In this document: one piece after another, positions 15,873 through 24,722 of the stretch
Layout: each line of letters opens with the position of its first letter
Numbering within the stretch: the first letter of the stretch is position 1
DNA from: Candidatus Atribacteria bacterium
Lineage (GTDB): Bacteria; Atribacterota; Phoenicimicrobiia; Phoenicimicrobiales; Stramentimicrobiaceae
Direction of reading: 5' to 3'
Assembly: GCA_029553585.1 (NCBI GenBank)
Contig: JAKPKS010000251.1
Coordinates: 1 to 44,560 of the forward strand
DNA: 44,560 nt
The notes under the pieces: model-generated
The model's database searches: none
The model's input: only the letters and a program-made list of their open reading frames with translations
What the model was told of the DNA's origin: nothing
Program-made: the position numbers and the translations under genes

Positions 15873-17009
15873 TTATTCAGTAGCTTCTACTGAAGTATTA
15901 TCGGGAACGTTGCCTTGTTCAGAAATATTCGGCTCCTCATTCAGTTCTTCTGAAAACTCTTCGGTGCTGATCTCAGTTTCCTGGGTTGGTGTTTTATCCT
16001 CGCTCTCTTTTTTAGTCTCCAATTCGGAGGTAAAATCGAAATGAATTTTTATGTCAGCATTTTCTTTCAGCTGTGCTAAAAGAGATTGAATTGACTCATT
16101 CTGTTTTTGGTAAGCCAAAATGCTTTTTATACTATTCTGGGCTTCATCTAAAGTTAATTGTTTTTCTTCCTGGATATCACCACATTGCAGGATATGATAA
16201 CCATATTCAGTTTTTACCACATTACTTAGCTGGCCTTTTTCCAGAGAAAAGGCTACCTCTTCAAATTCAGGGACCATCTGTCCACGCATAATATAGCCCA
16301 AATCTCCACCCTGTTCTGCGGAAGGGCAGATAGACTTATCCTTTGCTGTTTGTTCAAATTCAATGAGTCCATCATTTAATTGATTTCTCAGTAACTCTGC
16401 TTCTTCTTCATCTTCTACCAGAATATGGCTTATCTGTCTCTTTTCCTGCTGGAAAAAAGCGCTCTTATTTTCTTCATAGTATTGTACTATTTCTTCATCA
16501 GAGATATTAATTTTATCATATTCATTCTGGACTGCCTTATCGATTCTTATCTGTCTTTTCAGGTTATCTTTCAGCTGATTTAAAGTAAGATTGTTTTTTC
16601 TTAAAGCATCATTAAATTCCTGCTCTGAGCTGAAGCTGCTTTTTATCTCTTCAACCTCTCTATCTAAATCGGCAGCAGTAACATTAATATTCTGTCTTTC
16701 CGCATACTGATATAATAGGGTGGAATTCACCAGCTGTTCGGTAATATTGTTTTTTAGAGAGGCTAACAATTCATCGCTGATAGCAGATAAAGTCTGGCTG
16801 TCATAGCGAGAAACGAAACTCGTAAAGGCTTTTTGCCACTGCTGATAACTGATACCTGTCCCGTTGACTTCTGCTATCAGATTACCTACCTGTTGGGGAG
16901 AAGTAGTAGAAGATCTTCTATATTGCCCCAGACCATAGAATATGGAAACAATAAAAGCAACAACAATTACCAGTAAAACCGGTTTTATATTCTTTCTGAT
17001 GAATTGCAT
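15873..17009 (-). CDS. SurA/PrsA-like peptidyl-prolyl cis-trans isomerase
   Basis: This 378-residue protein has an N-terminal membrane segment (about residues 9-27), a SurA-N-like helical chaperone region (about 40-185), and a parvulin PpiC domain (about 190-285) with RQISHILVEDEEEAELL, AEQGGDLGYIMRGQMVPEFEE and TEYGYHILQCGDI. The C-terminal 60 residues are acidic and low complexity. It probably acts outside the cytoplasmic membrane as a folding catalyst. The N-terminus has no lipobox, so it is membrane-anchored rather than a lipoprotein like PrsA. AAGGAG lies upstream of the ATG at a rather long spacing of 13 bases. The exact subfamily (SurA, SurA_N_3 or PrsA) is uncertain. Confidence 0.88.
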   Translation of the reverse strand: MQFIRKNIKPVLLVIVVAFIVSIFYGLGQYRRSSTTSPQQVGNLIAEVNGTGISYQQWQKAFTSFVSRYDSQTLSAISDELLASLKNNITEQLVNSTLLYQYAERQNINVTAADLDREVEEIKSSFSSEQEFNDALRKNNLTLNQLKDNLKRQIRIDKAVQNEYDKINISDEEIVQYYEENKSAFFQQEKRQISHILVEDEEEAELLRNQLNDGLIEFEQTAKDKSICPSAEQGGDLGYIMRGQMVPEFEEVAFSLEKGQLSNVVKTEYGYHILQCGDIQEEKQLTLDEAQNSIKSILAYQKQNESIQSLLAQLKENADIKIHFDFTSELETKKESEDKTPTQETEISTEEFSEELNEEPNISEQGNVPDNTSVEATE

Positions 17010-17053
17010 AATAGTTTAAGCACTCCTTAAAATTATTATTAATGTCGACTATA

Positions 17054-17082
17054 AATATAATATTAACAGGTATTTTTGTCAA
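17054..17082 (-). promoter_or_regulatory. Predicted promoter for the SurA-like gene
   Basis: On the minus strand a perfect TTGACA (17077-17082), a 17-base spacer and TATATT (17054-17059) point at the foldase gene, giving a leader of about 38 bases. Confidence 0.6.
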
Positions 17083-17187
17083 ATAGAAAAAGGTACTGTT
17101 AAACAGAATCGTACCATAAATAATTTGAATTAAATATAATTTAGAAATAGAGTAGACGAGAATTTTTAATAATAATCAGTGTTCCTG

Positions 17188-17217
17188 TTGAGATTTTTAT
17201 AGATTCTGTTATATACT
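17188..17217 (+). promoter_or_regulatory. Predicted promoter for ligA, leaderless arrangement
   Basis: TTGAGA (17188-17193), an 18-base spacer and TATACT (17212-17217) end six bases before the ligA ATG. The expected transcription start is the A of the start codon, and no ribosome binding site is visible. Confidence 0.5.
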
Positions 17218-17223
17218 GTAGCC

Positions 17224-19233
17224 ATGGAGAAAAGTAAGGAAAATATAAAAAAAGAGATAGAGCATTTACGGGAAGAGATACGAAAACATAACTATTACTA
17301 CTATGTACTGGATCAGCCCATTGTTTCAGACTATGAATATGATGAGTTGTTAAAACAATTAACTCAATTAGAACAGGACAATCCGGAATATATCACTATA
17401 GATTCACCTACTCAGAGGGTAGGGGCTAAACCCTTAGAGCAATTCAATACCGCCAGACATATGATGCCTATGCTAAGTCTTGCTAAAGCCTTTTCCGAAA
17501 AAGAATTAGCCGATTTTGATCAACGCATCAGGAAGAATTACCCTCAGGAATATTATGATTATGTGGTGGAATTAAAGATTGATGGCCTGGCTATTGCCCT
17601 GGTATATGAAGATGGCCTGTTAACCCGTGGCGCAACCAGAGGAGATGGAGTGGAGGGAGAGGATGTCACCCAGAATCTTAGAACCATAAACAGCATTCCT
17701 CTTAAATTGAGAGATTACTCGGGAACAGGGGTATTAGAGGTTTATGGAGAAGTGTATATGAACAGGGACAGTTTGAAGAAACTGAATGATGAGCGAAGCA
17801 GATTAGCGGAAAATTTGTTTGCCAATCCCAGAAATGCAGCAGCTGGTTCTGTTCGTCAACTGGATTCTGCTATAACTGCCAGCAGGAAACTGGACACTTT
17901 TATCTATCAGGCAGCTGGTACTAAAGTGGATAGATTTTCCACCCATATGGAATTGCTTGATTTTCTAAAAGAGTCTGGTTTTCGAGTCAATAGCAATATA
18001 AAGCTCTGTTCAAATATAAAAGAAGCTATTGACTACTGCCGTTACTGGCAAAACAAAAAAAAAGAACTGAACTATGATATTGATGGAATGGTCATTAAGG
18101 TTAATCAGTTATCCTTAAGGGAAAAATTAGGGTCTACCACCAAGAACCCACGCTGGGCTATTGCCTTTAAATTTCCGCCTGAACAGATGACCACCATAAT
18201 CCGGGATATTATAGTAGGAGTAGGACGTACTGGTGCTCTAACACCGGTAGCAATCCTTGATCCAATCTTTATTTCGGGTTCCCGGGTTCAAAGAGCGACT
18301 TTGCACAATGAAGATGAAATAAAGAGGAAAGATGTACGTATTGGCGATACGGTTCTGGTTCAGAAGGCTGGTGAAATAATACCAGAAATTGTCCAGGTTA
18401 TTAAAGAGAAAAGAACCGGTAAGGAGAAAGTTTTCCAGATGCCAACCAAGTGTACGGTGTGTGGTTCTGAGGTAATTAAAATTGATGGTGAGGTTGTTTC
18501 CCGCTGCAACAATATTTCCTGCCCGGCTCAGGTTAAGGAGACTATCAGACATTTTGTTTCCCGCAGCGCTATGGATATTGATGGGTTAGGTCCAGCTCTA
18601 ATTAATCAGCTGGTAGACCAGAAAATTATTAAAGATTTTGCTGACCTTTATTATTTAAAGAAGGAAGATTTACTGAAGTTAGAAAGAATGGCTGACAAAT
18701 CCTCTGATAACATCATAAAGGCGATTGAAAATAGTAAAAATAGGCCTCTGGACAATCTAATCTTTGCTCTGGGTATTCGCCATGTAGGGATATTTGTCTC
18801 CCAGCTACTGGCGGAAAAGATCAATAATCTGCTCGACCTGGAAAAATTTACACCTGATGATTTGATGCAGATTGAGGGAATTGGTCCTATTATGGCGGAA
18901 AGTATTATTCTGTTTTTTCAACAAAAAGAGAATAGAGCTTTAATAGAAAAACTATTGAACGCTGGTGTTAATTTCTCTCAGGAAAAGCAAACCGCTGAAA
19001 AACAATCTTTGGCTGGAAAACAGTTTGTGTTAACTGGCACTTTAGAGAATTATACCAGAGAAGAGGCTAAAGAAATAATTGAAAAAAAGGGAGGCCGGGT
19101 TACCGGCAGTGTTACCAAAAAAACAGATTTTCTATTGCTTGGCAAAGAACCAGGTTCCAAATATCAAAAAGCGCTTGATTTGAAGATTAAGATTATTGGA
19201 GAAGAAGATTTTAACGAAATGATGAAAAAATGA
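17224..19233 (+). CDS. ligA: NAD-dependent DNA ligase
   Basis: LigA seals nicks in DNA using NAD. In order, the 669-residue protein shows the Ia domain (HNYYYYVLDQP, SDYEYDELL), the adenylated lysine in ELKIDG near residue 118, the OB fold, a four-cysteine zinc finger (CTVCG to CNNISCP, about 413-436), helix-hairpin-helix repeats, and a C-terminal BRCT domain beginning GKQFVLTGTLENY. Length is typical. The ATG has no ribosome binding site and lies six bases after a -10 box, suggesting a leaderless transcript. No alternative start lies nearby. It is divergent from the foldase gene, and gatC follows after 27 bases. Confidence 0.97.
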   Translation: MEKSKENIKKEIEHLREEIRKHNYYYYVLDQPIVSDYEYDELLKQLTQLEQDNPEYITIDSPTQRVGAKPLEQFNTARHMMPMLSLAKAFSEKELADFDQRIRKNYPQEYYDYVVELKIDGLAIALVYEDGLLTRGATRGDGVEGEDVTQNLRTINSIPLKLRDYSGTGVLEVYGEVYMNRDSLKKLNDERSRLAENLFANPRNAAAGSVRQLDSAITASRKLDTFIYQAAGTKVDRFSTHMELLDFLKESGFRVNSNIKLCSNIKEAIDYCRYWQNKKKELNYDIDGMVIKVNQLSLREKLGSTTKNPRWAIAFKFPPEQMTTIIRDIIVGVGRTGALTPVAILDPIFISGSRVQRATLHNEDEIKRKDVRIGDTVLVQKAGEIIPEIVQVIKEKRTGKEKVFQMPTKCTVCGSEVIKIDGEVVSRCNNISCPAQVKETIRHFVSRSAMDIDGLGPALINQLVDQKIIKDFADLYYLKKEDLLKLERMADKSSDNIIKAIENSKNRPLDNLIFALGIRHVGIFVSQLLAEKINNLLDLEKFTPDDLMQIEGIGPIMAESIILFFQQKENRALIEKLLNAGVNFSQEKQTAEKQSLAGKQFVLTGTLENYTREEAKEIIEKKGGRVTGSVTKKTDFLLLGKEPGSKYQKALDLKIKIIGEEDFNEMMKK

Positions 19234-19260
19234 TAAAAAAAGGAGAGTGAATGCTATTTA

Positions 19261-19554
19261 ATGGAGAAAAAATTAGTTACCCAAAAAGAAGTTGAAGAGC
19301 TGGCTGAATCGGCAAAATTAGAATTGGATGAGATGCAAAAGGAGCAGTTTTGTAAAAGATTGAATGATTTCCTTCATTGCTTTTCTCAATTCAGAGAGTT
19401 AAATATAGCCCATGTTCTGCCCACCATTCAGATAGCTCATTATGCAAAACACTTTCATGAGGATATGGTAAAACCATCCTTAAGCCAGAGCGAAGTTCTT
19501 GCGATGACCAACCACCGGGAAAATGGTTATTTTCGAGTTCCTAGAATTCTTTAA
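19261..19554 (+). CDS. gatC: Asp/Glu-tRNA amidotransferase subunit C
   Basis: GatC is the small subunit that stabilises the GatA-GatB complex, which converts Glu-tRNA(Gln) and Asp-tRNA(Asn) to the amidated forms. The 97-residue protein has the family start, VEELAESAKLELDEMQKEQF, and the C-terminal segment with a run of conserved-type positions ending GYFRVPRIL (GatC proteins end in a P-x-V/I-L-like motif). The middle part is more divergent than usual. AGGAGAG lies 13 bases upstream, a rather long spacing. It stands directly before gatA and gatB, which supports the call. Confidence 0.9.
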   Translation: MEKKLVTQKEVEELAESAKLELDEMQKEQFCKRLNDFLHCFSQFRELNIAHVLPTIQIAHYAKHFHEDMVKPSLSQSEVLAMTNHRENGYFRVPRIL

Positions 19555-19607
19555 TTTAAAGTGTATTTATAATTTGTTTTTATAACTAAGTCAGGGGGGA
19601 TTTAGAA

Positions 19608-21095
19608 TTGCCCTTAAATGAGCTGAAAGCTGTTGATTATTTAAAGCTGATAAGAAAAAGAGAAATTAGTGTTGAACAGACGGTCAAAGATATTTTAAAA
19701 CAGATTGACCGGCTTGAACAAACCTTGAAAGCATATTTATATATTAATAGAGAAGGGGCCCTGCAGGAAGCCAAAGCGATTGATAAAAAAATATCCTCAG
19801 GCGAAGATATACCACCTCTAGCCGGTCTACCCATAGCCATAAAAGATAATATTTGTACTAAAGGAATAGAGACTACCTGTGCCTCTAAAATGTTAAAAGG
19901 GTTTATTCCACCTTATGATGCCACAGTAATCAAAAAGATAAAAGAGGCCGGTGGAATAATTATTGGAAAGAATAATCTTGATGAATTTGCCATGGGTTCT
20001 TCTACAGAAAACTCTGCTTTTCAAACTACCCTTAACCCCTGGGATATTACCCGTGTTCCGGGAGGTTCCAGCGGTGGTTCGGCAGCAGCGGTAGCCGCTC
20101 ATGAGGCCCTAATTGCCATAGGTACTGATACCGGTGGTTCAGTCAGAATACCGGCATCTTTTTGCGGTATTGTAGGCTTAAAACCAACTTATGGCCGGGT
20201 ATCCCGCTATGGGGTTATCCCTTATGCCTCCTCCATGGACAATGTTGGAGTTTTGGGCAAGGTGGTAGAAGACACTGCTCTGTTAATGAATATTATCTGT
20301 GGTTATGATGATTATGATTCTACCTCAGCTGATACTCCCGTTCCTGATTTTCTGTTATCCTGTCGGGAGGGAATCAACGATTTAAAGTTTGGAGTACCAC
20401 GAGAATTTTTTGGGCCGCAGGTTGATATTGAAATAAAAGAAAAGGTCAAAGAGGCTATCAACAAAATTGAGCAGATGGGAGGGAAGTTAGAAGAAATTTC
20501 CTTGCCCTATTCAGAATATTCTTTTCCGACCTATTATCTCATCGTCTCTGCTGAGGCCGGTTCAGGCTTAGCCAGATTTGATGGGGTGCAATATGGCTTA
20601 AGAATAGAAGATAACGACAACCTGGAAGATATGTATAAAAAGACCAGAAGCAAAGGTTTTGGTGCTGAGGTCTTATACCGGATCATAATGGGAACCTATG
20701 CCTTAAGTGCAGGTAACTATGATGATTATTATTTGAGGGCTCAGAAAGTGAGAACTCTTATCAGGAAAGATTTCGAAAATGCCTTCCGAAAAGTAGATTT
20801 GTTGGTTTGCCCTACTTCTCCCGAGCTTCCCTTTAAGAAGGGAAGGCAGCAAAAAGACCTTTTAGCTCAGTTTTTACCAGATGCCCATATCATACCGGTT
20901 AGCCTGGCTGGCTTGCCCGGCTTGTCACTCAATTGTGGTTTTTCAAAAAAAGTGCAACTACCCATTGGATTGCAGATTATTGGGCGACCTTTTGAAGAAG
21001 AAAAGGTGTTGAGAGCTGCCTATAACTTAGAAATAGAATTAAAAGAAGTTAACTCAGTTCAACCAAATTTTACCTTTAACTCTGTTTCCGGATAA
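19608..21095 (+). CDS. gatA: Glutamyl-tRNA(Gln) amidotransferase subunit A
   Basis: GatA is the amidase subunit that releases ammonia from glutamine. The amidase-signature triad is visible as Lys79 in PIAIKDN, Ser154 in PGGSSGGSAAAV and Ser178 in TDTGGSVRIP, at the same numbering as in the well-studied staphylococcal enzyme. At 495 residues the length is normal. The start is a TTG, eight bases after a GGGGGGA ribosome binding site; family members begin a few residues before an LKAVDYLKL-like segment, which fits. It is the middle gene of gatCAB. The last residues (NSVQPNFTFNSVSG) are typical. Confidence 0.96.
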   Translation: MPLNELKAVDYLKLIRKREISVEQTVKDILKQIDRLEQTLKAYLYINREGALQEAKAIDKKISSGEDIPPLAGLPIAIKDNICTKGIETTCASKMLKGFIPPYDATVIKKIKEAGGIIIGKNNLDEFAMGSSTENSAFQTTLNPWDITRVPGGSSGGSAAAVAAHEALIAIGTDTGGSVRIPASFCGIVGLKPTYGRVSRYGVIPYASSMDNVGVLGKVVEDTALLMNIICGYDDYDSTSADTPVPDFLLSCREGINDLKFGVPREFFGPQVDIEIKEKVKEAINKIEQMGGKLEEISLPYSEYSFPTYYLIVSAEAGSGLARFDGVQYGLRIEDNDNLEDMYKKTRSKGFGAEVLYRIIMGTYALSAGNYDDYYLRAQKVRTLIRKDFENAFRKVDLLVCPTSPELPFKKGRQQKDLLAQFLPDAHIIPVSLAGLPGLSLNCGFSKKVQLPIGLQIIGRPFEEEKVLRAAYNLEIELKEVNSVQPNFTFNSVSG

Positions 21096-21166
21096 ACAAT
21101 AAGAGTTGTTTTCCAATTTCAGATAAAGAGAATAAATTAATTCTTTAAAAAACTGAGGAGTTTTTC

Positions 21167-22621
21167 ATGCTAGATGATATTGTAATTGGTTTAGAAATAC
21201 ATATACAGCTGTTGACCAAAGCTAAGATTTTTTGTAATTGCAGTACCACTTATTTTGATCAGGAACCAAATACCCATACCTGTCCGGTATGCTTAGGTTT
21301 GCCGGGAAGCTTACCGGTGCTCAATCAAAAAGTGGTGGAGTTTGCCTTAAAAACTGCCTTAGCCTTAAACTGTAAAATCAACCAGACTAACCTTTTCCAT
21401 CGTAAAAACTATTTTTATCCCGATTTGCCTAAAGCGTACCAGATATCCCAGTTTGATCAACCCATAGCTATAAATGGTTTTCTGGAAATAGTCCCTGAAA
21501 ACAGTCGGACAGGTAGAACGATTAGGGTTAACAGAGTGCATATGGAAGAAGATGCCGGTAAGTTGATTCATCTGGAAAGAGATGGGCAGATTGTCTGCTC
21601 TCTCGTTGATTATAACCGTTCTGGTATACCATTGTTAGAGATTGTAACTGAACCGGATATCTGCTCTCCGGAAGAGGCTATTGCTTTTTTGCAAAAATTG
21701 AGAACTATGGTACAGTATCTGGAGGTTTGTGATGGCAATCTAGAAAAAGGATCTATGCGTTGTGATGCCAATATTTCCATCAGAGAATCACGGACAGGTG
21801 CTTTGGGTACTAAGACTGAAGTTAAAAACATGAATTCTTTCCGGGCAATTAAGAAGGCCCTGGAATTTGAAATTACCCGACAAAGAAGATTGTTGGAAAG
21901 GAGTGAGCAGGTATTAGCAGAAACTAGAAGGTGGGATGAGGCAAGTGGTAAGACTCTGTCTATGCGGAGTAAAGAAGAAGCTTTAGATTATCGGTATTTT
22001 CCGGAGCCAGACTTACCTCCCTTAACTATCGAACAGTCCTGGATAGAACAGGTTAAAAATAATTTACCAGAATTACCTGAACAGCGAAAAGAAAGATTTG
22101 TTATTGACTACAAGCTTTCTAACTATGATGCGCAGAGGCTGATAGAGGTGAAATCATTGGGTAATTATTTTGAGAATGCCGCTCAATATTATCAGGATTA
22201 TAAAAATTTAGCTAATTGGGTGCTTGGTGAGTTACTGAGGTGTTCAGGTGAAGGGAATATCGCTATTGAAAGTTGTACCGTCTCTTCCAACGACTTAGTG
22301 GAGCTATTGCAATTGATAGATAACAAAACTATCAGCGGGAAAATGGCTAAAGGTATCTTTGAAGAGATGTTTAAAACAGGGCAGAGTGCAGCCGATTTAA
22401 TTAAAAAAAGTGGAATCACACAAATTAGCAATGAAGCTCAAATTAATGATATAATTAATAAAGTTATTGAAGATAATCCAGAGACAGTACAGGATTTTAA
22501 TGCTGGCAAAGAAAAAGCCATACATTTTTTGGTGGGTCAGGTTATGAAACATACTAAGGGCCGGGCACAGCCGGACTTAGTCCTTAATCTGTTAAAAGAA
22601 CGAATAGATAAAAATTCCTGA
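21167..22621 (+). CDS. gatB: Aspartyl/glutamyl-tRNA amidotransferase subunit B
   Basis: GatB is the kinase and tRNA-binding subunit that activates the misacylated tRNA. The 484-residue protein has VIGLEIHIQLLTKAKIFC, a zinc-binding set CNC and CPVCLGLPG (residues about 23-46), HMEEDAGKL, DYNRSGIPLLEIVTEPD and KTEVKNMNSFRAIKKALEFE. The C-terminal YqeY-like tail domain spans about residues 330-484. AGGAG lies upstream of the ATG. A full gatCAB set implies indirect synthesis of Gln-tRNA and/or Asn-tRNA in this organism. Confidence 0.97.
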   Translation: MLDDIVIGLEIHIQLLTKAKIFCNCSTTYFDQEPNTHTCPVCLGLPGSLPVLNQKVVEFALKTALALNCKINQTNLFHRKNYFYPDLPKAYQISQFDQPIAINGFLEIVPENSRTGRTIRVNRVHMEEDAGKLIHLERDGQIVCSLVDYNRSGIPLLEIVTEPDICSPEEAIAFLQKLRTMVQYLEVCDGNLEKGSMRCDANISIRESRTGALGTKTEVKNMNSFRAIKKALEFEITRQRRLLERSEQVLAETRRWDEASGKTLSMRSKEEALDYRYFPEPDLPPLTIEQSWIEQVKNNLPELPEQRKERFVIDYKLSNYDAQRLIEVKSLGNYFENAAQYYQDYKNLANWVLGELLRCSGEGNIAIESCTVSSNDLVELLQLIDNKTISGKMAKGIFEEMFKTGQSAADLIKKSGITQISNEAQINDIINKVIEDNPETVQDFNAGKEKAIHFLVGQVMKHTKGRAQPDLVLNLLKERIDKNS

Positions 22622-22680
22622 GAAAAATATTTATATCATATCAGTCTTTAAAATAATACAATAAGGAAGGAGGTATCCAT

Positions 22681-22842
22681 ATGGGAAGATACGTTTGTAC
22701 AGTTTGTGGATATGTTTATGATCCCAAACAGGGTGACCCCGAAGCCGGGATTGAACCTGGAACATCCTTTGAAGATTTGCCTGAGGACTGGGTTTGCCCT
22801 CTATGCGGTGCCAGTAAAGATGAATTCGAAGAGGAGGAATAA
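22681..22842 (+). CDS. Rubredoxin
   Basis: This 53-residue protein is a classic rubredoxin. The iron-binding cysteines lie in [10 protein letters not shown] (C6, C9) and [11 protein letters not shown] (C39, C42), with the family's [15 protein letters not shown] between them. It is a small one-electron carrier in the cytoplasm. A strong AGGAGGT ribosome binding site precedes the ATG. The flavodiiron gene starts two bases after the stop, and its ribosome binding site is formed by the acidic GAG-GAG-GAA codons at the end of this gene, so the two are almost certainly made together as donor and oxygen reductase. Confidence 0.97.
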   Translation: MGRYVCTVCGYVYDPKQGDPEAGIEPGTSFEDLPEDWVCPLCGASKDEFEEEE

Positions 22843-22844
22843 TT

Positions 22845-24023
22845 ATGGCTGTCAAGGAAATATCCAAAGATATATATTCTGTGGGTGCTATTGATTGGAA
22901 CAGGAGACTCTTTGATGAGCTTATTCCATTGCCGGAAGGAACCAGTTATAATTCTTACCTGCTTAAAAACGAGGATGATGCCTTATTGATTGATACGGTA
23001 GATCCCTCTAAAATGGCTGAATTTTTTCACAATATTAACGAATTGCAGGTAAAAAAAATTAGCTATGTAGTTGCCCAGCATGGAGAACAGGACCATTCGG
23101 GCTGTATTGGTGAAGTGCTCAAACGATTTCCGGGATGCAAGGTAATTGCCAATCGTAAGTGCATGGATATCCTGATCGATGAATTACATTTAACAGAAGA
23201 AAATTTTTATGAGATTAAGGATGGGGAAACTTTTCTTTTCGGAGAAGAGGAAATGCAGTTTATTTTTACTCCCTGGGTACACTGGCCGGAAACATTTTTA
23301 ACCTATCTTCCTAAAAAAAAGATACTATTTACCTGTGATTTTTTTGGTTCGCATCTGGCTACCAGTGAATTGTGGGCCTCTGATAATACTGCTCTTTATT
23401 TTGCTGCCAAACGTTATTATGCAGAAATCATGATGCCCTTTCGAAAAAATATACAAAAACATCTCCAGATGCTACAGGAATTTCCTGTTGATCTGATAGC
23501 GCCCTCTCATGGACCAATATATAAAAACCCGAGTTTTATTCTGGACTATTATCAGGAGTGGGTGTCTGATACTGTCCGGAAGGAAGTAATAATCCCCTAT
23601 ATATCAATGCATGGCAGCACGGCAGCTATGGTGGATTATCTGGTGGAACAACTGATGAAGAGAGAAGTAAAAGTTACCCCCTATCATCTGTCCCATACCG
23701 ATATTGGTGTTCTGGCAATGGCTCTGGTTGATGCAGCTACCATTGTATTAGGCTCACCTACCGTAATTACCGGTCCACACCCCCAGATTGTTTTTGCTAC
23801 CTATCTTTGTAATCTATTGAGACCAAAAGCCCGCTTTGCCGGCATTATCGGCTCATTTGGCTGGGGTGGTAAGATGGAACAGGATATCTTGCAGATGCTG
23901 GGAAATTTAAAAGTCGAACTTTTACCATCAGTGATCATCAAAGGGTTCCCCAGGACTGAAGATTTTCACAAATTGGATTTACTGGCAGATCAAATTGTGG
24001 TAAACCATCAAAAAATTGAGTAA
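22845..24023 (+). CDS. Flavodiiron protein (rubredoxin:oxygen/NO oxidoreductase)
   Basis: Class A flavodiiron protein of 392 residues that reduces oxygen to water, and/or NO to nitrous oxide, with electrons from rubredoxin. The diiron ligands are all visible: His79, Glu81, Asp83 and His84 in QHGEQDHSG, His146 in VHWPET, Asp165 in TCDFFGSH and His222 in PSHGPIY. The C-terminal flavodoxin domain starts near residue 250 with ISMHGSTAAMVDYL, and GSFGWGG binds FMN. No rubredoxin or flavin-reductase domain is fused, consistent with the separate rubredoxin upstream. Whether oxygen or NO is the main substrate cannot be told from sequence. Confidence 0.95.
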   Translation: MAVKEISKDIYSVGAIDWNRRLFDELIPLPEGTSYNSYLLKNEDDALLIDTVDPSKMAEFFHNINELQVKKISYVVAQHGEQDHSGCIGEVLKRFPGCKVIANRKCMDILIDELHLTEENFYEIKDGETFLFGEEEMQFIFTPWVHWPETFLTYLPKKKILFTCDFFGSHLATSELWASDNTALYFAAKRYYAEIMMPFRKNIQKHLQMLQEFPVDLIAPSHGPIYKNPSFILDYYQEWVSDTVRKEVIIPYISMHGSTAAMVDYLVEQLMKREVKVTPYHLSHTDIGVLAMALVDAATIVLGSPTVITGPHPQIVFATYLCNLLRPKARFAGIIGSFGWGGKMEQDILQMLGNLKVELLPSVIIKGFPRTEDFHKLDLLADQIVVNHQKIE

Positions 24024-24055
24024 TTTGATTTCTTAAAAGTTGAGGTAAGCAAAAA

Positions 24056-24577
24056 ATGAAAAAAAAGTATTTGTTCCTGGTATTAATCTTGTTGATATTT
24101 ACTACTGTAATCCATACCTCAAATTCTCAGGAATCAATTGATGATTTTTTGTACCATGATTTTAAAGATATTGAGAGCTTTGGTTATATCAAGGTAAAAG
24201 TACAGGGAGAACAGTCTTTTTTAATTGGTTTAAATAGTGAAGAGCTTACCAGTTTTGCCCGTCTGAAATATAAGAATAACTTTGCCAGTATCGTTTTTCA
24301 GGAAATACCTGCCGAGGAAGCATATCTCTATGAGGAAGAAGAACAGGCTAAAAAAGTTGGCAGCATCTGGTTTAGAGTATGGACGATAGGAGATGACTTT
24401 CCCATAGTCTATTATGTGGAATGCAGGGCAGGCAGTTATAAAAACTATGATATATGGCATGAGGAAACTTTAGGGTTTAGTGATGTGAAAGGAATTAAGC
24501 AGGTAGTCAGAAATGAGCTGACCAGGATGATTGAGAATCTGGCTATTACCTTTTTTAAGGTACGTGGAGAAATCTAA
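24056..24577 (+). CDS. Secreted protein of unknown function
   Basis: This 173-residue protein starts with a clear signal peptide: MKKK, a hydrophobic stretch (about residues 5-20), then a probable cleavage region around HTSNSQES. The mature part is acidic, with FLIGLNSEEL, an EEEEQAKKVGSIWFRVW segment and IVYYVECRAGSYKNY. I do not recognise the family. There is no lipobox. It follows the flavodiiron gene by 32 bases and may be in that operon, but nothing ties its role to oxygen defence. Codon use and reading frame look genuine. Confidence 0.7.
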   Translation: MKKKYLFLVLILLIFTTVIHTSNSQESIDDFLYHDFKDIESFGYIKVKVQGEQSFLIGLNSEELTSFARLKYKNNFASIVFQEIPAEEAYLYEEEEQAKKVGSIWFRVWTIGDDFPIVYYVECRAGSYKNYDIWHEETLGFSDVKGIKQVVRNELTRMIENLAITFFKVRGEI

Positions 24578-24722
24578 AGGAGAGCTGTTTAATTTCAAAA
24601 ATTACCATAATTAAAACAAATTTAAAAGAAAGAAGACTAAAAGAAGAATAAATACAGTAATATTTGAGGAAAAACGAAGCAGTAAAAATTAAAATGTATA
24701 TGGTGTTTAGGTCTCTGTTAAG

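Noticed and set aside
22706-22894. A 62-codon ORF overlapping the rubredoxin gene
   Set aside because: It is a frame-shadow of rubredoxin and the start of the flavodiiron gene, both of which are unmistakable.
24576-24651. A strong AAAGGAGAG site followed by a 19-codon frame starting with ATT
   Set aside because: There is no ATG, GTG or TTG, and the peptide (about 19 residues, Lys-rich) is too short to judge. It could be the relic of a lost gene, but nothing else supports that.
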